Positions 1 to 9,216 of a DNA stretch of 64,000 nucleotides are shown here, piece by piece. The stretch is from positions 1-64,000 of the forward strand of contig NZ_SOPW01000013.1 in NCBI RefSeq assembly GCF_004402015.1, written 5' to 3'. A program made the position numbers and the translations under genes. This stretch comes from Filobacillus milosensis (GTDB lineage Bacteria; Bacillota; Bacilli; Bacillales; Alkalibacillaceae). Each line of letters begins with the position of its first letter. The first letter of the stretch is position 1. A model generated the notes under the pieces. That model was given only the letters and a program-made list of their open reading frames with translations. It had not been told where the DNA came from and searched no databases.

Positions 1-98
1 AAGTAAGATCCCTCAGAGACGATGAGGTTGATAGGTCCGAGGTGTAAGCGTGGTGACACGTGAAGCTGACGGATACTAATCGATCGAGGACTTAACTT
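1..98 (+). rRNA. 23S ribosomal RNA, 3' end only
   Basis: The first ~98 bases match the conserved 3' terminus of bacterial 23S rRNA (GTAAGATCCCTCAGAGACGA, then GCTGACGGATACTAATCGAT and GAGGACTTAAC). The gene enters from the left edge, so only its end is present. The spacer to 5S (99-270) holds no gene. The exact 3' processing point is estimated. Confidence 0.93.
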
Positions 99-270
99 CG
101 AAGATGAAAAGACGTCCCGTTTTTCAGACTTTCGAGCGTTCGTATTTAGTTTTGAAGGTACTAACCTTTAAAAATATTAAACTTTCACTTGCATTTTTCA
201 GCGAAGGTGAATATAATATTATTTGTCTCGGAAATTTTCGAGCTACATAAATAACAAGAACAAAAACTAG

Positions 271-386
271 TCCGGTGGCGATGGCAGAGAGGTCACACCT
301 GTTCCCATGCCGAACACAGAAGTTAAGCTCTCTAGCGCCGATGGTAATTGGGGTGTTTCCCCTGTGAGAGTAGGACGCTGCCGGGC
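271..386 (+). rRNA. rrf: 5S ribosomal RNA
   Basis: A 116-nt element begins TCCGGTGGCGATGGCAGAGA and ends GGACGCTGCCGGGC. It contains the conserved CCGAACACAGAAGTTAAGC block and GAGAGTAGGACG, with pairing 5' and 3' ends. It lies 172 nt downstream of 23S and directly ahead of the tRNA array, as in Bacillus rrn operons. Confidence 0.95.
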
Positions 387-426
387 TGATAATTTTTCTT
401 TTCCTTCGTGGACAGTCTAATAACAT

Positions 427-501
427 TCCAGCGTAGCTCAGTGGTAGAGCAATCGGCTGTTAACCGATTGGTCGCAGGTTCGAATCCTGCCGCTGGAGCC
501 A
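427..501 (+). tRNA. tRNA-Asn (GTT)
   Basis: The cloverleaf closes with acceptor arms TCCAGCG/CGCTGGA and has anticodon loop CTGTTAA, TpsiC GGTTCGAATCC and an encoded CCA. Confidence 0.95.
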
Positions 502-508
502 TTAATTT

Positions 509-600
509 GGAGAGCTGTCCGAGTGGTCGAAGGAGCACGATTGGAAATCGTGTAGGCCGCTACCGCGGTCTCGAGGGTTCGAATCCCTCGCTCTCCGCCA
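509..600 (+). tRNA. tRNA-Ser (GGA)
   Basis: Class II tRNA of 92 nt with a long variable arm, acceptor GGAGAGC/GCTCTCC, anticodon loop TTGGAAA and encoded CCA. Confidence 0.95.
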
Positions 601-612
601 TAATTTTAATAT

Positions 613-684
613 GGCCCGTTGGTCAAGCGGTTAAGACACCGCCCTTTCACGGCGGTAACACGGGTTCGAGTCCCGTACGGGTCA
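613..684 (+). tRNA. tRNA-Glu (TTC)
   Basis: Acceptor GGCCCGT pairs with ACGGGTC. The anticodon loop CTTTCAC gives TTC. The 3' CCA is not encoded (TCA follows the discriminator base). Confidence 0.93.
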
Positions 685-717
685 TCATCAAATTAACATT
701 TGCACATCATGTGCTTC

Positions 718-793
718 GGAGGATTAGCTCAGCTGGGAGAGCACTTGCCTTACAAGCAAGGGGTCGGTGGTTCGAGTCCGCCATCCTCCACCA
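718..793 (+). tRNA. tRNA-Val (TAC)
   Basis: Acceptor GGAGGAT/ATCCTCC, anticodon loop CTTACAA, encoded CCA. Confidence 0.95.
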
Positions 794-857
794 TTAACAT
801 TTTAATAGTTAAATCATATTATAGTCAGGAATCTTAAAAAAGGTTCTTTGATAACAT

Positions 858-934
<77 letters not shown>

Positions 935-939
935 AATAT

Positions 940-1016
940 GGTCCGGTAGTTCAGCTGGTTAGAATGCCTGCCTGTCACGCAGGAGGTCGCGGGTTCGAGT
1001 CCCGTCCGGACCGCCA
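940..1016 (+). tRNA. tRNA-Asp (GTC)
   Basis: Acceptor GGTCCGG/CCGGACC, anticodon loop CTGTCAC, encoded CCA. Confidence 0.95.
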
Positions 1017-1040
1017 TTACATATAAATAACTCTTTTATT

Positions 1041-1116
<76 letters not shown>

Positions 1117-1122
1117 TTTTTT

Positions 1123-1207
1123 GGAGGGGTAGCGAAGTGGCTAAACGCGGCGGACTGTAAATCCGCTCCCTCAGGGTTCGGGAGTTCGAATCTCTCCCCC
1201 TCCACCA
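1123..1207 (+). tRNA. tRNA-Tyr (GTA)
   Basis: Class II tRNA of 85 nt with acceptor GGAGGGG/CCCCTCC, anticodon loop CTGTAAA, a long variable arm and encoded CCA. Confidence 0.95.
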
Positions 1208-1233
1208 TTTAAATTTAATATAATATAAAAAGT

Positions 1234-1307
1234 AGGGGTATAGTTTAATGGTAAAACGAAGGTCTCCAAAACCTTTGATGTGGGTTCGATTCCTACTACC
1301 CCTGCCA
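1234..1307 (+). tRNA. tRNA-Trp (CCA)
   Basis: Acceptor AGGGGTA/TACCCCT, anticodon loop TCTCCAAA, encoded 3' CCA. Confidence 0.94.
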
Positions 1308-1317
1308 TTTTAATTAT

Positions 1318-1391
1318 GGCGGTCGTGGCGAAGTGGTTAACGCACCGGATTGTGGCTCCGGCACTCGTGGGTTCGATTCCCACCGATCGCC
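1318..1391 (+). tRNA. tRNA-His (GTG)
   Basis: Anticodon GTG. The extra G-1 opposite C73, diagnostic of tRNA-His, is present (GGCGGTCG against CGATCGCC). CCA is not encoded. Confidence 0.93.
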
Positions 1392-1397
1392 CTCTGT

Positions 1398-1472
1398 TGG
1401 GCCATGGCCAAGCGGTAAGGCAACGGTTTTTGGTACCGTCATGCGCTGGTTCGAATCCAGCTGGCCCAGCCA
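1398..1472 (+). tRNA. tRNA-Gln (TTG)
   Basis: Acceptor TGGGCCA/TGGCCCA, anticodon TTG in the loop TTTTGGTA, encoded CCA. Confidence 0.94.
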
Positions 1473-1474
1473 TT

Positions 1475-1549
1475 GCGGAAGTAGTTCAGTGGTAGAACAC
1501 CACCTTGCCAAGGTGGGGGTCGCGGGTTCGAATCCCGTCTTCCGCTCCA
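1475..1549 (+). tRNA. tRNA-Gly (GCC)
   Basis: Acceptor GCGGAAG/CTTCCGC, anticodon loop TTGCCAA, encoded CCA. Confidence 0.95.
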
Positions 1550-1559
1550 TTTTTTATCT

Positions 1560-1630
<71 letters not shown>

Positions 1631-1693
1631 TTCTGAAATTCAAATAGAAACGATTGTTGGTAAATCATATTTGGTTTATCTTTTTTTGTAACT

Positions 1694-1730
1694 AGTGGTT
1701 AATTGTTTATAACAATTAACCACTTTTTTA
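1694..1730 (+). terminator. Intrinsic terminator of the rRNA/tRNA operon
   Basis: A perfect 14-bp stem (AGTGGTTAATTGTT / AACAATTAACCACT) is followed by TTTTTT. It lies 63 nt after tRNA-Cys. Confidence 0.9.
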
Positions 1731-2099
1731 GCTTTAATATAGGTTAGCTCTAAAATATATGTTAGGGTTTTGACTCTCCTCACTTAATCTCCTAATTTTG
1801 TAGACACTAATTAAAACAATAATGATTATTTATTATTAATAAATATCGTTTTTCTATTCCAAGTAGTTTTCTCTTACACTTATTTCTATTCTTACTTTAT
1901 AATGAAATAATATTACATCATTGTCAAAGTCATATTGACATAAAATATCAACAGAATTATAATTAAACTAAAATTTCTGATAATTTTAAAAGTTTTACCT
2001 TTTTTCTTTCTTCTGTTTGAAAGCAATTATTATATGTCTGAAAACGCATTGATTTAATTTTTGCGTTTCAAATAATTAATAATATAGGGGGATGCATTT
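1731..2099 (+). promoter_or_regulatory. AT-rich gap with a sigma-A promoter for the ABC operon
   Basis: No gene is visible here. TTGACA at 1935-1940 and TATAAT at 1958-1963 are separated by 17 bp, a consensus sigma-A promoter. A small hairpin (AAACGCA...TGCGTTT, about 2041-2071) lies in the leader, and AGGGGG at 2085-2090 is the ribosome binding site for the TTG start at 2100. No catabolite-repression site was recognised by eye. Confidence 0.6.
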
Positions 2100-3485
2100 T
2101 TGAGAAGAATGTTTAGTTGGCATTGGATAATAGTTTTGTTGATATTTTTCTTTATGGCTTTCATAGTTGGTTGTGTGCCAGACGAAGCTCCTGTTGAAGA
2201 TGATGAAAATACCGAAGAAGACAATAGTGATTCTCAGAATGATTCAGAAAATGATAATTCTTCAGATGAAGGTAATTTATCTGGTCAACTCGAAATTCAG
2301 TATTTCGTAGGTGGGTATGGTGATTCATGGTGGAAAGAAGTAATAGGTGATTTTAAGGAAGAATACCCGAATGTTGAAGTTGTCGAACATGCCGGTCCGA
2401 ATATTAATGAAGAGATGAGATCTAGATGGGTTTCTGGCAATCCACCTGATGTCGTGTATATTGATGGTGCAGGTTCAAGTGAAACCCAAATGGTTGAAGA
2501 TGGTCAGCTAATGAATTTGAGTGAATGGGCCAAAGAAATTGAACTGGAGGATGGTACACCTCTATTAGACAATTTTATAGCGGAGCCTGCATCTTATGAT
2601 GGTGAATTGTACAGTCTACCACTAGTATTTGATACTTGGGGAACTTGGTACGATAAAGCTTGGTTTGAAGATGGAGGATATGAAGTACCAAAGGACTTTG
2701 AAAGCTTTATGAACACAATGGGAGATATTAAGGCTTCTGAAGACATTCCACCTTTTGTTACAACAGGTCAGTACCCTTATTATTTCTTAAGAGGAATGTT
2801 ATATCCAGCATTTTCTGCATATGGCGGTGATGAGCTACTTGCTGGAGTAATTACCGGTGAAGAAGGTGCTTGGTCGAGTGAGGAAGTATTGACAGTTATG
2901 CAAAATGTACAACGAATGCAAGAGGAAGGATACATTGATCCTGGGTTCGGTGCTTTTAACCATACTCAATCGCAAATGAATTTCCTGCTTCATGAAAACG
3001 CATTTATTCCAGTTGGTTTCTGGCTGCCAAATGAGATGGCTGGTGATACACCTGAAAATTTCCAATATGGTTTTATTCCTTCACCTATGAATGAAGCTGG
3101 TGAGCCCATGGCGATTGTACCGGACTTACGACCTCTTGCCATTGCGGAAGAAGCTGAAAACCCTGAAGCAGCTAAGGCATTTGTTGATTTTGTGTTCACC
3201 AGAGAGTATGCAAAGTTATTCTCTGAACATACGGGTGCCATTATGAATATTTCAGGTGTAGACCTATCCCAAAACGAAAATGTACCTGAGTATTTAATAG
3301 AAGCGAATGCTATGATTAATGATCCAGAACAAGTTCAAATTTATCACAAGCCTCACCCTATGAGTGCTGATTTAGAAACGCCAATTAGCAATTCATTAGT
3401 TTCACTTATGCTTGGTAATATAACTGCAGAAAAATTTATAGAAGAAGCAGAAAAAGCAGCTGAAGAATACCGAAACAATCAATAA
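2100..3485 (+). CDS. Sugar-type ABC transporter substrate-binding lipoprotein
   Basis: This 461-aa protein is the extracellular binding component of a family-1 (carbohydrate) ABC importer. A hydrophobic signal peptide (residues ~8-24) ends in the lipobox IVGC (lipidated Cys25). An acidic, Asn/Ser-rich linker (30-60) follows, then a long mature domain with the usual family layout, including a GSSETQM-like loop, WYDKAWF and a conserved EEAENPEAAKAFVDF stretch. The start is a TTG 9 nt after AGGGGG; an ATG three codons later is the alternative. It is first in an operon with two permeases. The substrate cannot be told from sequence; oligosaccharides are typical for the family. Confidence 0.88.
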   Translation: MRRMFSWHWIIVLLIFFFMAFIVGCVPDEAPVEDDENTEEDNSDSQNDSENDNSSDEGNLSGQLEIQYFVGGYGDSWWKEVIGDFKEEYPNVEVVEHAGPNINEEMRSRWVSGNPPDVVYIDGAGSSETQMVEDGQLMNLSEWAKEIELEDGTPLLDNFIAEPASYDGELYSLPLVFDTWGTWYDKAWFEDGGYEVPKDFESFMNTMGDIKASEDIPPFVTTGQYPYYFLRGMLYPAFSAYGGDELLAGVITGEEGAWSSEEVLTVMQNVQRMQEEGYIDPGFGAFNHTQSQMNFLLHENAFIPVGFWLPNEMAGDTPENFQYGFIPSPMNEAGEPMAIVPDLRPLAIAEEAENPEAAKAFVDFVFTREYAKLFSEHTGAIMNISGVDLSQNENVPEYLIEANAMINDPEQVQIYHKPHPMSADLETPISNSLVSLMLGNITAEKFIEEAEKAAEEYRNNQ

Positions 3486-3568
3486 CTTAACTTTTTAGAA
3501 ATATATATGGAATGTGGGGTATTTTCTCTCTACATTCCATATACTTTTTAGGCGAAAAGAGTGATTAC

Positions 3569-4462
3569 ATGGTACAAAATAAAAAGCAAAAATATATCTT
3601 TCTTGCCTTTTGTTTAATTCCTACATTCGTTATGTTTAGTATCTTTACACTTTATCCATTATTCAGTGGACTATATTTTTCATTTTACGAGTGGTCTGGA
3701 TCTTCACAATCTCGAGAATTTGTTGGTCTTAATAATTATATAAAATTATTTAAAGATGAAATCATTCCCGCTACAATATGGCATGATTATTTCTTAGTAG
3801 TGACAAAGGTTATTGGCATTATGATTCTTGCTCTTTTTATTGCTGTTGCTCTGACTCAACTAAAAATTAAGGAAGCGCCATTTTATCGAATCATCTTTTT
3901 CTTTCCAAATATAATGTCTGTTGTTGTGATAGGTATTTTGTGGATGTTTATTTATAATCCTAGCCTTGGTTTAGTAAATTCAGGGTTAGAAATCATTGGC
4001 TTAGAAAAATGGACAAAGCCTTGGCTTGGGGATGAAAAGTGGGCATTACCCAGTCTTGTTCTACCATCTATTTGGGCGGGTATCGGATTGTTTATGCTTT
4101 TATTAATGGGAGGTATTGCGAATATCTCTAAAAGCACTTATGAAGCAGCTCGAATTGATGGAGCAAATGAATGGCAGCAATTTTGGCATGTTACATTACC
4201 ATTAATTTGGCCACAAATCAAAATCTCCATATTATACATAGTGATTACAACGTTAAATGGTTCATTTATTATCGTTCAGGTCATGACTGGTGGAGGACCA
4301 AATAATTCGACGCATGTAATGGGATCTTATCTGTATCAACAAGCATTCAAGCAATATAATTTTGGGTATGGTGCAACCATTGGGGTCATGATCTTAGTGG
4401 TATCACTAATAACGGTTTTATTACTACAATTTCTACTTAGAAGAGATAAGGTAGAGTATTAG
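3569..4462 (+). CDS. ABC transporter permease (MalF/UgpA type)
   Basis: This is an inner-membrane subunit of the sugar-type importer, with about six transmembrane helices. The cytoplasmic EAA loop is clear (EAARIDGANEWQQFWHVTLP), the site that docks the ATPase. I start it at the ATG at 3569 after GAGTG (297 aa), because the upstream in-frame extension has no ribosome binding site and no family-like sequence. It lies 83 nt after the binding protein and 18 nt before the second permease. There is no ATPase in the operon, so a shared MsmX/MsmK-type ATPase elsewhere must energise it (inference from how this family works in Firmicutes). Confidence 0.88.
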   Translation: MVQNKKQKYIFLAFCLIPTFVMFSIFTLYPLFSGLYFSFYEWSGSSQSREFVGLNNYIKLFKDEIIPATIWHDYFLVVTKVIGIMILALFIAVALTQLKIKEAPFYRIIFFFPNIMSVVVIGILWMFIYNPSLGLVNSGLEIIGLEKWTKPWLGDEKWALPSLVLPSIWAGIGLFMLLLMGGIANISKSTYEAARIDGANEWQQFWHVTLPLIWPQIKISILYIVITTLNGSFIIVQVMTGGGPNNSTHVMGSYLYQQAFKQYNFGYGATIGVMILVVSLITVLLLQFLLRRDKVEY

Positions 4463-4480
4463 GAAAAGGGGGGGGAACAA

Positions 4481-5323
4481 ATGAAACGCACAGTGGGGCA
4501 ATTGATGGCTAGAACAGCTCTTAGAGTTCCTCTATTCTTATGGACAGTAGCTGTACTGTATCCGATATTTTGGATGTTTCTAGGTTCATTTAAGACCAAT
4601 GCTGAGATATATTCCAATCCATGGGGGCTACCTGAAACATTCAATTTTCAAAACTATGTAATGGCTTGGACAGATTATAATATTAGTACTAGTGTTTTCA
4701 ATAGTTTAATCGTAACTGTATTAGGAGCTATTCTTTGTTTGATTTTAGCTATTCCAACAGCTTACGCCATAGAGAGAATCAAATTTAAAGGTAGTCACGT
4801 TCTTTTTACACTCTACATATCTGCCATGATGATTCCGATGGTCTTGGCATGGATTCCATTATTTTTCTTATTGGCTCAGTTGAATTTATTAGATAATTTG
4901 GTTGGGCTTGCAGTTGTTTACGCATTATCACAATTACCTTTTACGATTTTCGTTTTAACGAGTTTTATTAGTACAATCCCTAAATCCTTAGAAGAATCAG
5001 CGGCAATTGATGGCATGTCACCCTATGGAATTCTGTGGAAGATCGTAACACCATTAACGATGTCAGGCATCATAACCGTAACAATAATGAATACCATTCA
5101 ATTTTGGAATGAATACTTTATGGCCCTTATATTCTTGCAATCAGAAGGAAACTACACGCTTGCTTTAGCAATTGATTATATCAGCAATGAAGCACAGTAT
5201 ACAAATGCTTGGGGGACGTTATTTGCAAGTCTAGTTATTGCTATTATTCCAGTTATTATTTTGTATGCGATCTTCCAGAGACGAATTACAAAAGGAATGA
5301 CAGAAGGAGCAATAAAAGGATAA
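4481..5323 (+). CDS. ABC transporter permease (MalG/UgpE type)
   Basis: This is the 280-aa second permease. It has about six membrane segments and the EAA motif EESAAIDGMSPYGILWKIVTP. A run of eight G (AAAAGGGGGGGGAACAA) supplies the ribosome binding site before ATG 4481. It completes the operon: binding protein, permease, permease. A terminator follows directly. Confidence 0.9.
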   Translation: MKRTVGQLMARTALRVPLFLWTVAVLYPIFWMFLGSFKTNAEIYSNPWGLPETFNFQNYVMAWTDYNISTSVFNSLIVTVLGAILCLILAIPTAYAIERIKFKGSHVLFTLYISAMMIPMVLAWIPLFFLLAQLNLLDNLVGLAVVYALSQLPFTIFVLTSFISTIPKSLEESAAIDGMSPYGILWKIVTPLTMSGIITVTIMNTIQFWNEYFMALIFLQSEGNYTLALAIDYISNEAQYTNAWGTLFASLVIAIIPVIILYAIFQRRITKGMTEGAIKG

Positions 5324-5325
5324 AT

Positions 5326-5356
5326 AAAATGTCACGATAATATCGTGGCATTTTAA
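5326..5356 (+). terminator. Terminator of the sugar ABC operon
   Basis: A 14-bp stem AAAATGTCACGATA / TATCGTGGCATTTT (one G-U pair) ends in TTTTAAT. It starts 3 nt after the permease stop codon. Confidence 0.85.
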
Positions 5357-5479
5357 TCTTTAATATTAATATTTATCTTAAAACCCTCTTGTTATATTTA
5401 TTAATATCTTTTATAATGAGAAACACACAATATATTGCGTTTGTTTTAATTTAAAAAACTATATATAGTATTAACTTAT

Positions 5480-5650
5480 TAAGATGCATATTGCTTAATA
5501 GGGAATCTGGTGTAAATCCAGAACTGCCCCCGCAACTGTAAGCGTAGACGAAATGGTTTGCCACTTTATAAGTTACTCATGTGAATGGGTTATTATAAGG
5601 GAAGGTCCAGAGTAGGTAGAACGCGAGTCAGGAGACCTGTCTTAATAAGT
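5480..5650 (+). promoter_or_regulatory. Cobalamin (AdoCbl) riboswitch controlling nrdAB
   Basis: The conserved cobalamin-riboswitch core is present: GGGAATCTGGTGTAAATCCA, GAACTGCCCCCGCAACTGTA, then after a variable arm the B12 box (GAGTCAGGAGACCTGTCTT, about 5625-5643). It sits ~150 nt upstream of class I ribonucleotide reductase genes. The expected logic is OFF when adenosylcobalamin binds. The 5' boundary is approximate. Confidence 0.92.
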
Positions 5651-5678
5651 AAAGTTTCACACTCTTCGGGGATTGAGA

Positions 5679-5779
5679 GAATGAGACGATAGTGACAAAG
5701 TTAGTTAATGATGCTTAAGCATGTTTTCTAATGAATCTTATCGTTTTATTCGCTTCTCCTCGGGAAGCGAATTTTTTAT
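5679..5779 (+). terminator. Riboswitch expression platform: antiterminator and terminator
   Basis: ATTCGCTTC (5748-5756) pairs with GAAGCGAAT (5764-5772) and runs into TTTTTTATTTT, an intrinsic terminator ending ~16 nt before the nrdA start. The upstream segment GAATGAGACGATA (5679-5691) can pair, with G-U pairs, with TATCGTTTTATTC (5739-5751). That overlaps the 5' arm of the terminator and would form the alternative antiterminator. This is read from the sequence and was not folded computationally. Confidence 0.75.
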
Positions 5780-5794
5780 TTTGGAGGGATTTGT

Positions 5795-8074
5795 ATGTCA
5801 GTCAAAACTCAAATGAAAACGGTGGTTCTTAAAAATAGTGAAGAAAATGAATACTTTGATCATCAGAGATTAAGTACATATATCGATCAAATGGCGATAA
5901 ATTTTAGCCACCTGGATTTAGAATCTTTTAAATCCAAAATAATAGACTCATTAGCAACAAAAGAATCTATTACGGAAGAACAAATTACTAATGAAATTTT
6001 GTTAAGAGGACTTGAGAATATAAGTCCTGATGAACCTGATTGGACTTATGTCTGTGCACGAGTCTTTATTAATCAGCTATATAAATCTGCAGCTAATAAT
6101 AGAGGGTATAGCTCTAATCAATTCTATGGCAGTTACTATGATTTACAAGTTCAACTCAATAACTTAAATATTTATAGTGACTTACTTTTAACCAATTATA
6201 CAAGAGAAGAATTTAATGAATTGGAGAAAATCATTTGTCCTGAACGAGATCAGTTATTTAACTATATTGGCATTCGAACATTAGCTGATCGTTATTTAGC
6301 TAGAGATCATGAAGGAAATGTATTTGAATTACCTCAAGAACGATTCTTAACGATTGCGATGACTTTAATGGTTGATGAACCAAAGGAAAATCGTCTAGAA
6401 CTTGTGAAAGAAGCTTACTGGGCTTTAAGTAATCTATATATGACCGTAGCGACACCTACTTTAGCTAACGCAGGTAAATCCTATGGACAGTTATCAAGCT
6501 GCTTTATTGATACCGTAGATGATAGCTTACAAGGAATTTATGATTCTAACACGGATATTGCTAACCTGTCTAAAAACGGTGGAGGTATTGGCGTATATCT
6601 TGGAAAGATCCGTTCGCACGGTAGTACTATTAAAGGGTTCAAGGGTGTATCTAGTGGCGTCATGCCCTGGATGAAACAATTAAATAACACGGCAGTAAGT
6701 GTGGATCAACTAGGTCAACGTCAGGGAGCGATCGCAGTTTACTTAGATGTTTGGCATAAGGATATTTTTAAATTTTTAGATGCAAAACTAAATAATGGTG
6801 ATGAGCGTCAGCGTACGCACGACTTGTTTACTGGAGCTTGTATTCCTGATTTATTTATGGAAAAAGTTGAGGCGCGAGAGGATTGGTACTTATTTGATCC
6901 TCATGAAGTTCGAGAAGTCATGGGCTTTAGTTTGGAGGACTTCTATGATGAAGAACACGGTTCTGGTACATTTCGTCTAAAGTATGATGAGTGCGTTAAT
7001 CACCCCAACTTAACGAAAGAAAAAGTACCAGCTATAGAAATTATGAAAAGAATAATGGTAAGTCAATTAGAAACAGGTACGCCTTATATGTTTTATCGAG
7101 ATGAGGCTAATCGTAAAAATCCAAACAATCATAAAGGGATGATATACTGTTCAAATCTATGTACAGAAATCATGCAAAACCAAAGCCCAACAACAGTTGA
7201 AGAACAAACAACTAAAGACGGCAAAATTGTGATCACTAAAAATCCTGGTGATTTTGTCGTATGTAACTTATCTAGTATTAATCTGGGGAGAGCGGTTCCG
7301 AATGATGTACTTGAACGTTTAATCCCAATACAGGTAAGGATGTTAGACAATGTTATTGATTTAAATCATATACCTGTGTTGCAAGCTCAATTAACAAATA
7401 AAAATTATCGAGCAGTCGGTCTTGGGACATTCGGTTATCATCACTTATTAGCATTAGAAGGTATCAAATGGGAATCAGATGAAGCTGTTGAATTTGCCAA
7501 TCACCTTTATGAAAAAATTAGTTATTTAACGATACATGCCAGTATGACATTAGCCAAAGAAAAGGGAGCTTATCCTTATTTCTCAGATTCAAAATGGGAA
7601 GATGGACGTTATTTTGAGGAGCGTGGCTATAGTTCTGCTAAATGGAATGAGTTAAGACAAGAGATCCAAACTTATGGTATTCGAAATGGTTACCTGATGG
7701 CTGTAGCACCTAACTCAAGTACAAGCCTGATCGCAGGAAGTACCGCTAGTATTGATCCTATTTTTAAAAAGTTCTACTCCGAAGAGAAGAAAAACTATAA
7801 GATACCAGTAACAGCTCCAGACTTAAACGCAAAGACATTTTGGTTATATAAATCAGCCTATGACATCGATCATACATGGAGTATTAAACAAAATGCAGTA
7901 CGTCAAAAACACGTGGATCAATCTATTTCATTTAATTTTTATGTTAAGAACGACATCAAGGCAAAAGAACTATTAGATTTACACTTATACGCATGGAAAT
8001 CAGGTTTGAAAACGACTTATTATACAAGATCAACATCGTCCGAAATCGAAGACTGTGAAAGCTGCGCATCTTAA
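5795..8074 (+). CDS. nrdA: Class I ribonucleoside-diphosphate reductase, alpha subunit
   Basis: The 759-aa catalytic subunit reduces ribonucleoside diphosphates to deoxy forms. Residues ~8-97 form an N-terminal ATP cone, the allosteric activity site, which the short Bacillus NrdE lacks. Catalytic residues are visible by alignment to the E. coli motifs: redox cysteines C236 (SSCF) and C490 (VVCNLSSINLG), the N454-C456-E458 triad (NLCTE), and the C-terminal shuttle pair C754/C757 (CESC). The ribosome binding site is TTGGAGGG. It is followed 14 nt later by nrdB and lies under the cobalamin riboswitch, suggesting that the cell also has a B12-dependent class II enzyme and switches this oxygen-dependent one off when B12 is available. 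Confidence 0.94.
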   Translation: MSVKTQMKTVVLKNSEENEYFDHQRLSTYIDQMAINFSHLDLESFKSKIIDSLATKESITEEQITNEILLRGLENISPDEPDWTYVCARVFINQLYKSAANNRGYSSNQFYGSYYDLQVQLNNLNIYSDLLLTNYTREEFNELEKIICPERDQLFNYIGIRTLADRYLARDHEGNVFELPQERFLTIAMTLMVDEPKENRLELVKEAYWALSNLYMTVATPTLANAGKSYGQLSSCFIDTVDDSLQGIYDSNTDIANLSKNGGGIGVYLGKIRSHGSTIKGFKGVSSGVMPWMKQLNNTAVSVDQLGQRQGAIAVYLDVWHKDIFKFLDAKLNNGDERQRTHDLFTGACIPDLFMEKVEAREDWYLFDPHEVREVMGFSLEDFYDEEHGSGTFRLKYDECVNHPNLTKEKVPAIEIMKRIMVSQLETGTPYMFYRDEANRKNPNNHKGMIYCSNLCTEIMQNQSPTTVEEQTTKDGKIVITKNPGDFVVCNLSSINLGRAVPNDVLERLIPIQVRMLDNVIDLNHIPVLQAQLTNKNYRAVGLGTFGYHHLLALEGIKWESDEAVEFANHLYEKISYLTIHASMTLAKEKGAYPYFSDSKWEDGRYFEERGYSSAKWNELRQEIQTYGIRNGYLMAVAPNSSTSLIAGSTASIDPIFKKFYSEEKKNYKIPVTAPDLNAKTFWLYKSAYDIDHTWSIKQNAVRQKHVDQSISFNFYVKNDIKAKELLDLHLYAWKSGLKTTYYTRSTSSEIEDCESCAS

Positions 8075-8088
8075 GGGAGGAGTACGAA

Positions 8089-9129
8089 ATGAGCCAATTA
8101 ATGAAGGAAAGAAAATTATATGATATCAACGCTCCAAATGCCTCAACCGGCATCATTAATGGAGAAAGTTCAAATGTTTTAAACTGGGATGATGTTCGCT
8201 TTAATTGGGCTTATCCCATGTATAAAAATATGCTAGCTAACTTCTGGACACCTTTTGAGATTAATATGTCGAATGACCGTAAGCAATGGCCAGAACTATC
8301 AAGCGATGAACAGGAAACTTTTAAAAAGATTATAGGACTACTAGCATTTCTTGACTCCATTCAAACCGATTATTCTTCGAAAGTCGCAGATTATTTAACG
8401 GATTCAAGTCTGGCAGCATTAATGCAAGTACTCTCGTTTCAAGAAGTGGTTCATAACCAATCGTACTCTTATGTGTTATCGTCGTTAGTTGATAAACATG
8501 AACAGGATCAAATTTTTGAATACTGGAAACACGATGAAATCTTATTAGAACGCAATAATTTTATCGCAGAAGGTTATGAGCGTTTTGTTGAAGAAAAAAC
8601 ACCACAAGCCTTTATTGAATCTGTTGTTTATGATGTTGTTTTAGAAGGGTTGTTCTTTTACGCAGGGTTTGCGTTCTTCTACAACCTCGCACGCAATCAA
8701 AAGATGGTTTCAACGAGTACGATGATTAACTATATTAATCGCGATGAATTAATTCATGTAAACTTGTTTGCTCATATTTTCAAAGAGACTCTTAACGAGA
8801 ATCCAGAACTCGATACTAAAGAAAACATGCAATTTGTAACCGATACGTTTAAGAAAGCTGTTGATTTAGAAGTGAAATGGGGACAGCACATTATTGGGAA
8901 TAAGATTGATGGCATTAACATGAATGAGCTTGAGGATTACATTAAGTACACAGCTAATAAGCGTTGTAAATTATTAGGAGTAGACGCACCCTATCCTGAG
9001 ATCAAAGGTAATCCATTAAAATGGATTAAAGCCTATAAGGAAGTCGATGAAGGAAAGTCCGATTTCTTCGAGCAAAAATCCCGTCAGTATACCAAAGTAT
9101 CTGATACAAATGGGTTTGATGAATTATAA
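8089..9129 (+). CDS. nrdB: Class I ribonucleoside-diphosphate reductase, beta (radical) subunit
   Basis: This 346-aa ferritin-like subunit makes the radical used by NrdA. All expected metal ligands are present: D89 (FLDSIQ), E119 and H122 (QEVVHNQSY), E186 (LEGLFFYAG), E220 and H223 (RDELIH). Y126 lies in the position of the E. coli Tyr122, so a tyrosyl radical enzyme is expected and not a Tyr-less class Ic enzyme. The ribosome binding site GGGAGGAG precedes ATG 8089. It is cotranscribed with nrdA under the riboswitch. Confidence 0.94.
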   Translation: MSQLMKERKLYDINAPNASTGIINGESSNVLNWDDVRFNWAYPMYKNMLANFWTPFEINMSNDRKQWPELSSDEQETFKKIIGLLAFLDSIQTDYSSKVADYLTDSSLAALMQVLSFQEVVHNQSYSYVLSSLVDKHEQDQIFEYWKHDEILLERNNFIAEGYERFVEEKTPQAFIESVVYDVVLEGLFFYAGFAFFYNLARNQKMVSTSTMINYINRDELIHVNLFAHIFKETLNENPELDTKENMQFVTDTFKKAVDLEVKWGQHIIGNKIDGINMNELEDYIKYTANKRCKLLGVDAPYPEIKGNPLKWIKAYKEVDEGKSDFFEQKSRQYTKVSDTNGFDEL

Positions 9130-9136
9130 TACTATT

Positions 9137-9172
9137 TAGGCAGGTTTTGAAAAATAAACCTGCCTATTTTTT
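9137..9172 (+). terminator. Terminator of nrdAB
   Basis: Perfect 11-bp stem TAGGCAGGTTT / AAACCTGCCTA followed by TTTTTTG, directly after nrdB. Confidence 0.9.
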
Positions 9173-9216
9173 GTGGTTCATTTATAATGGAGATATTGGG
9201 TTAGGGGGAGAAAAAG

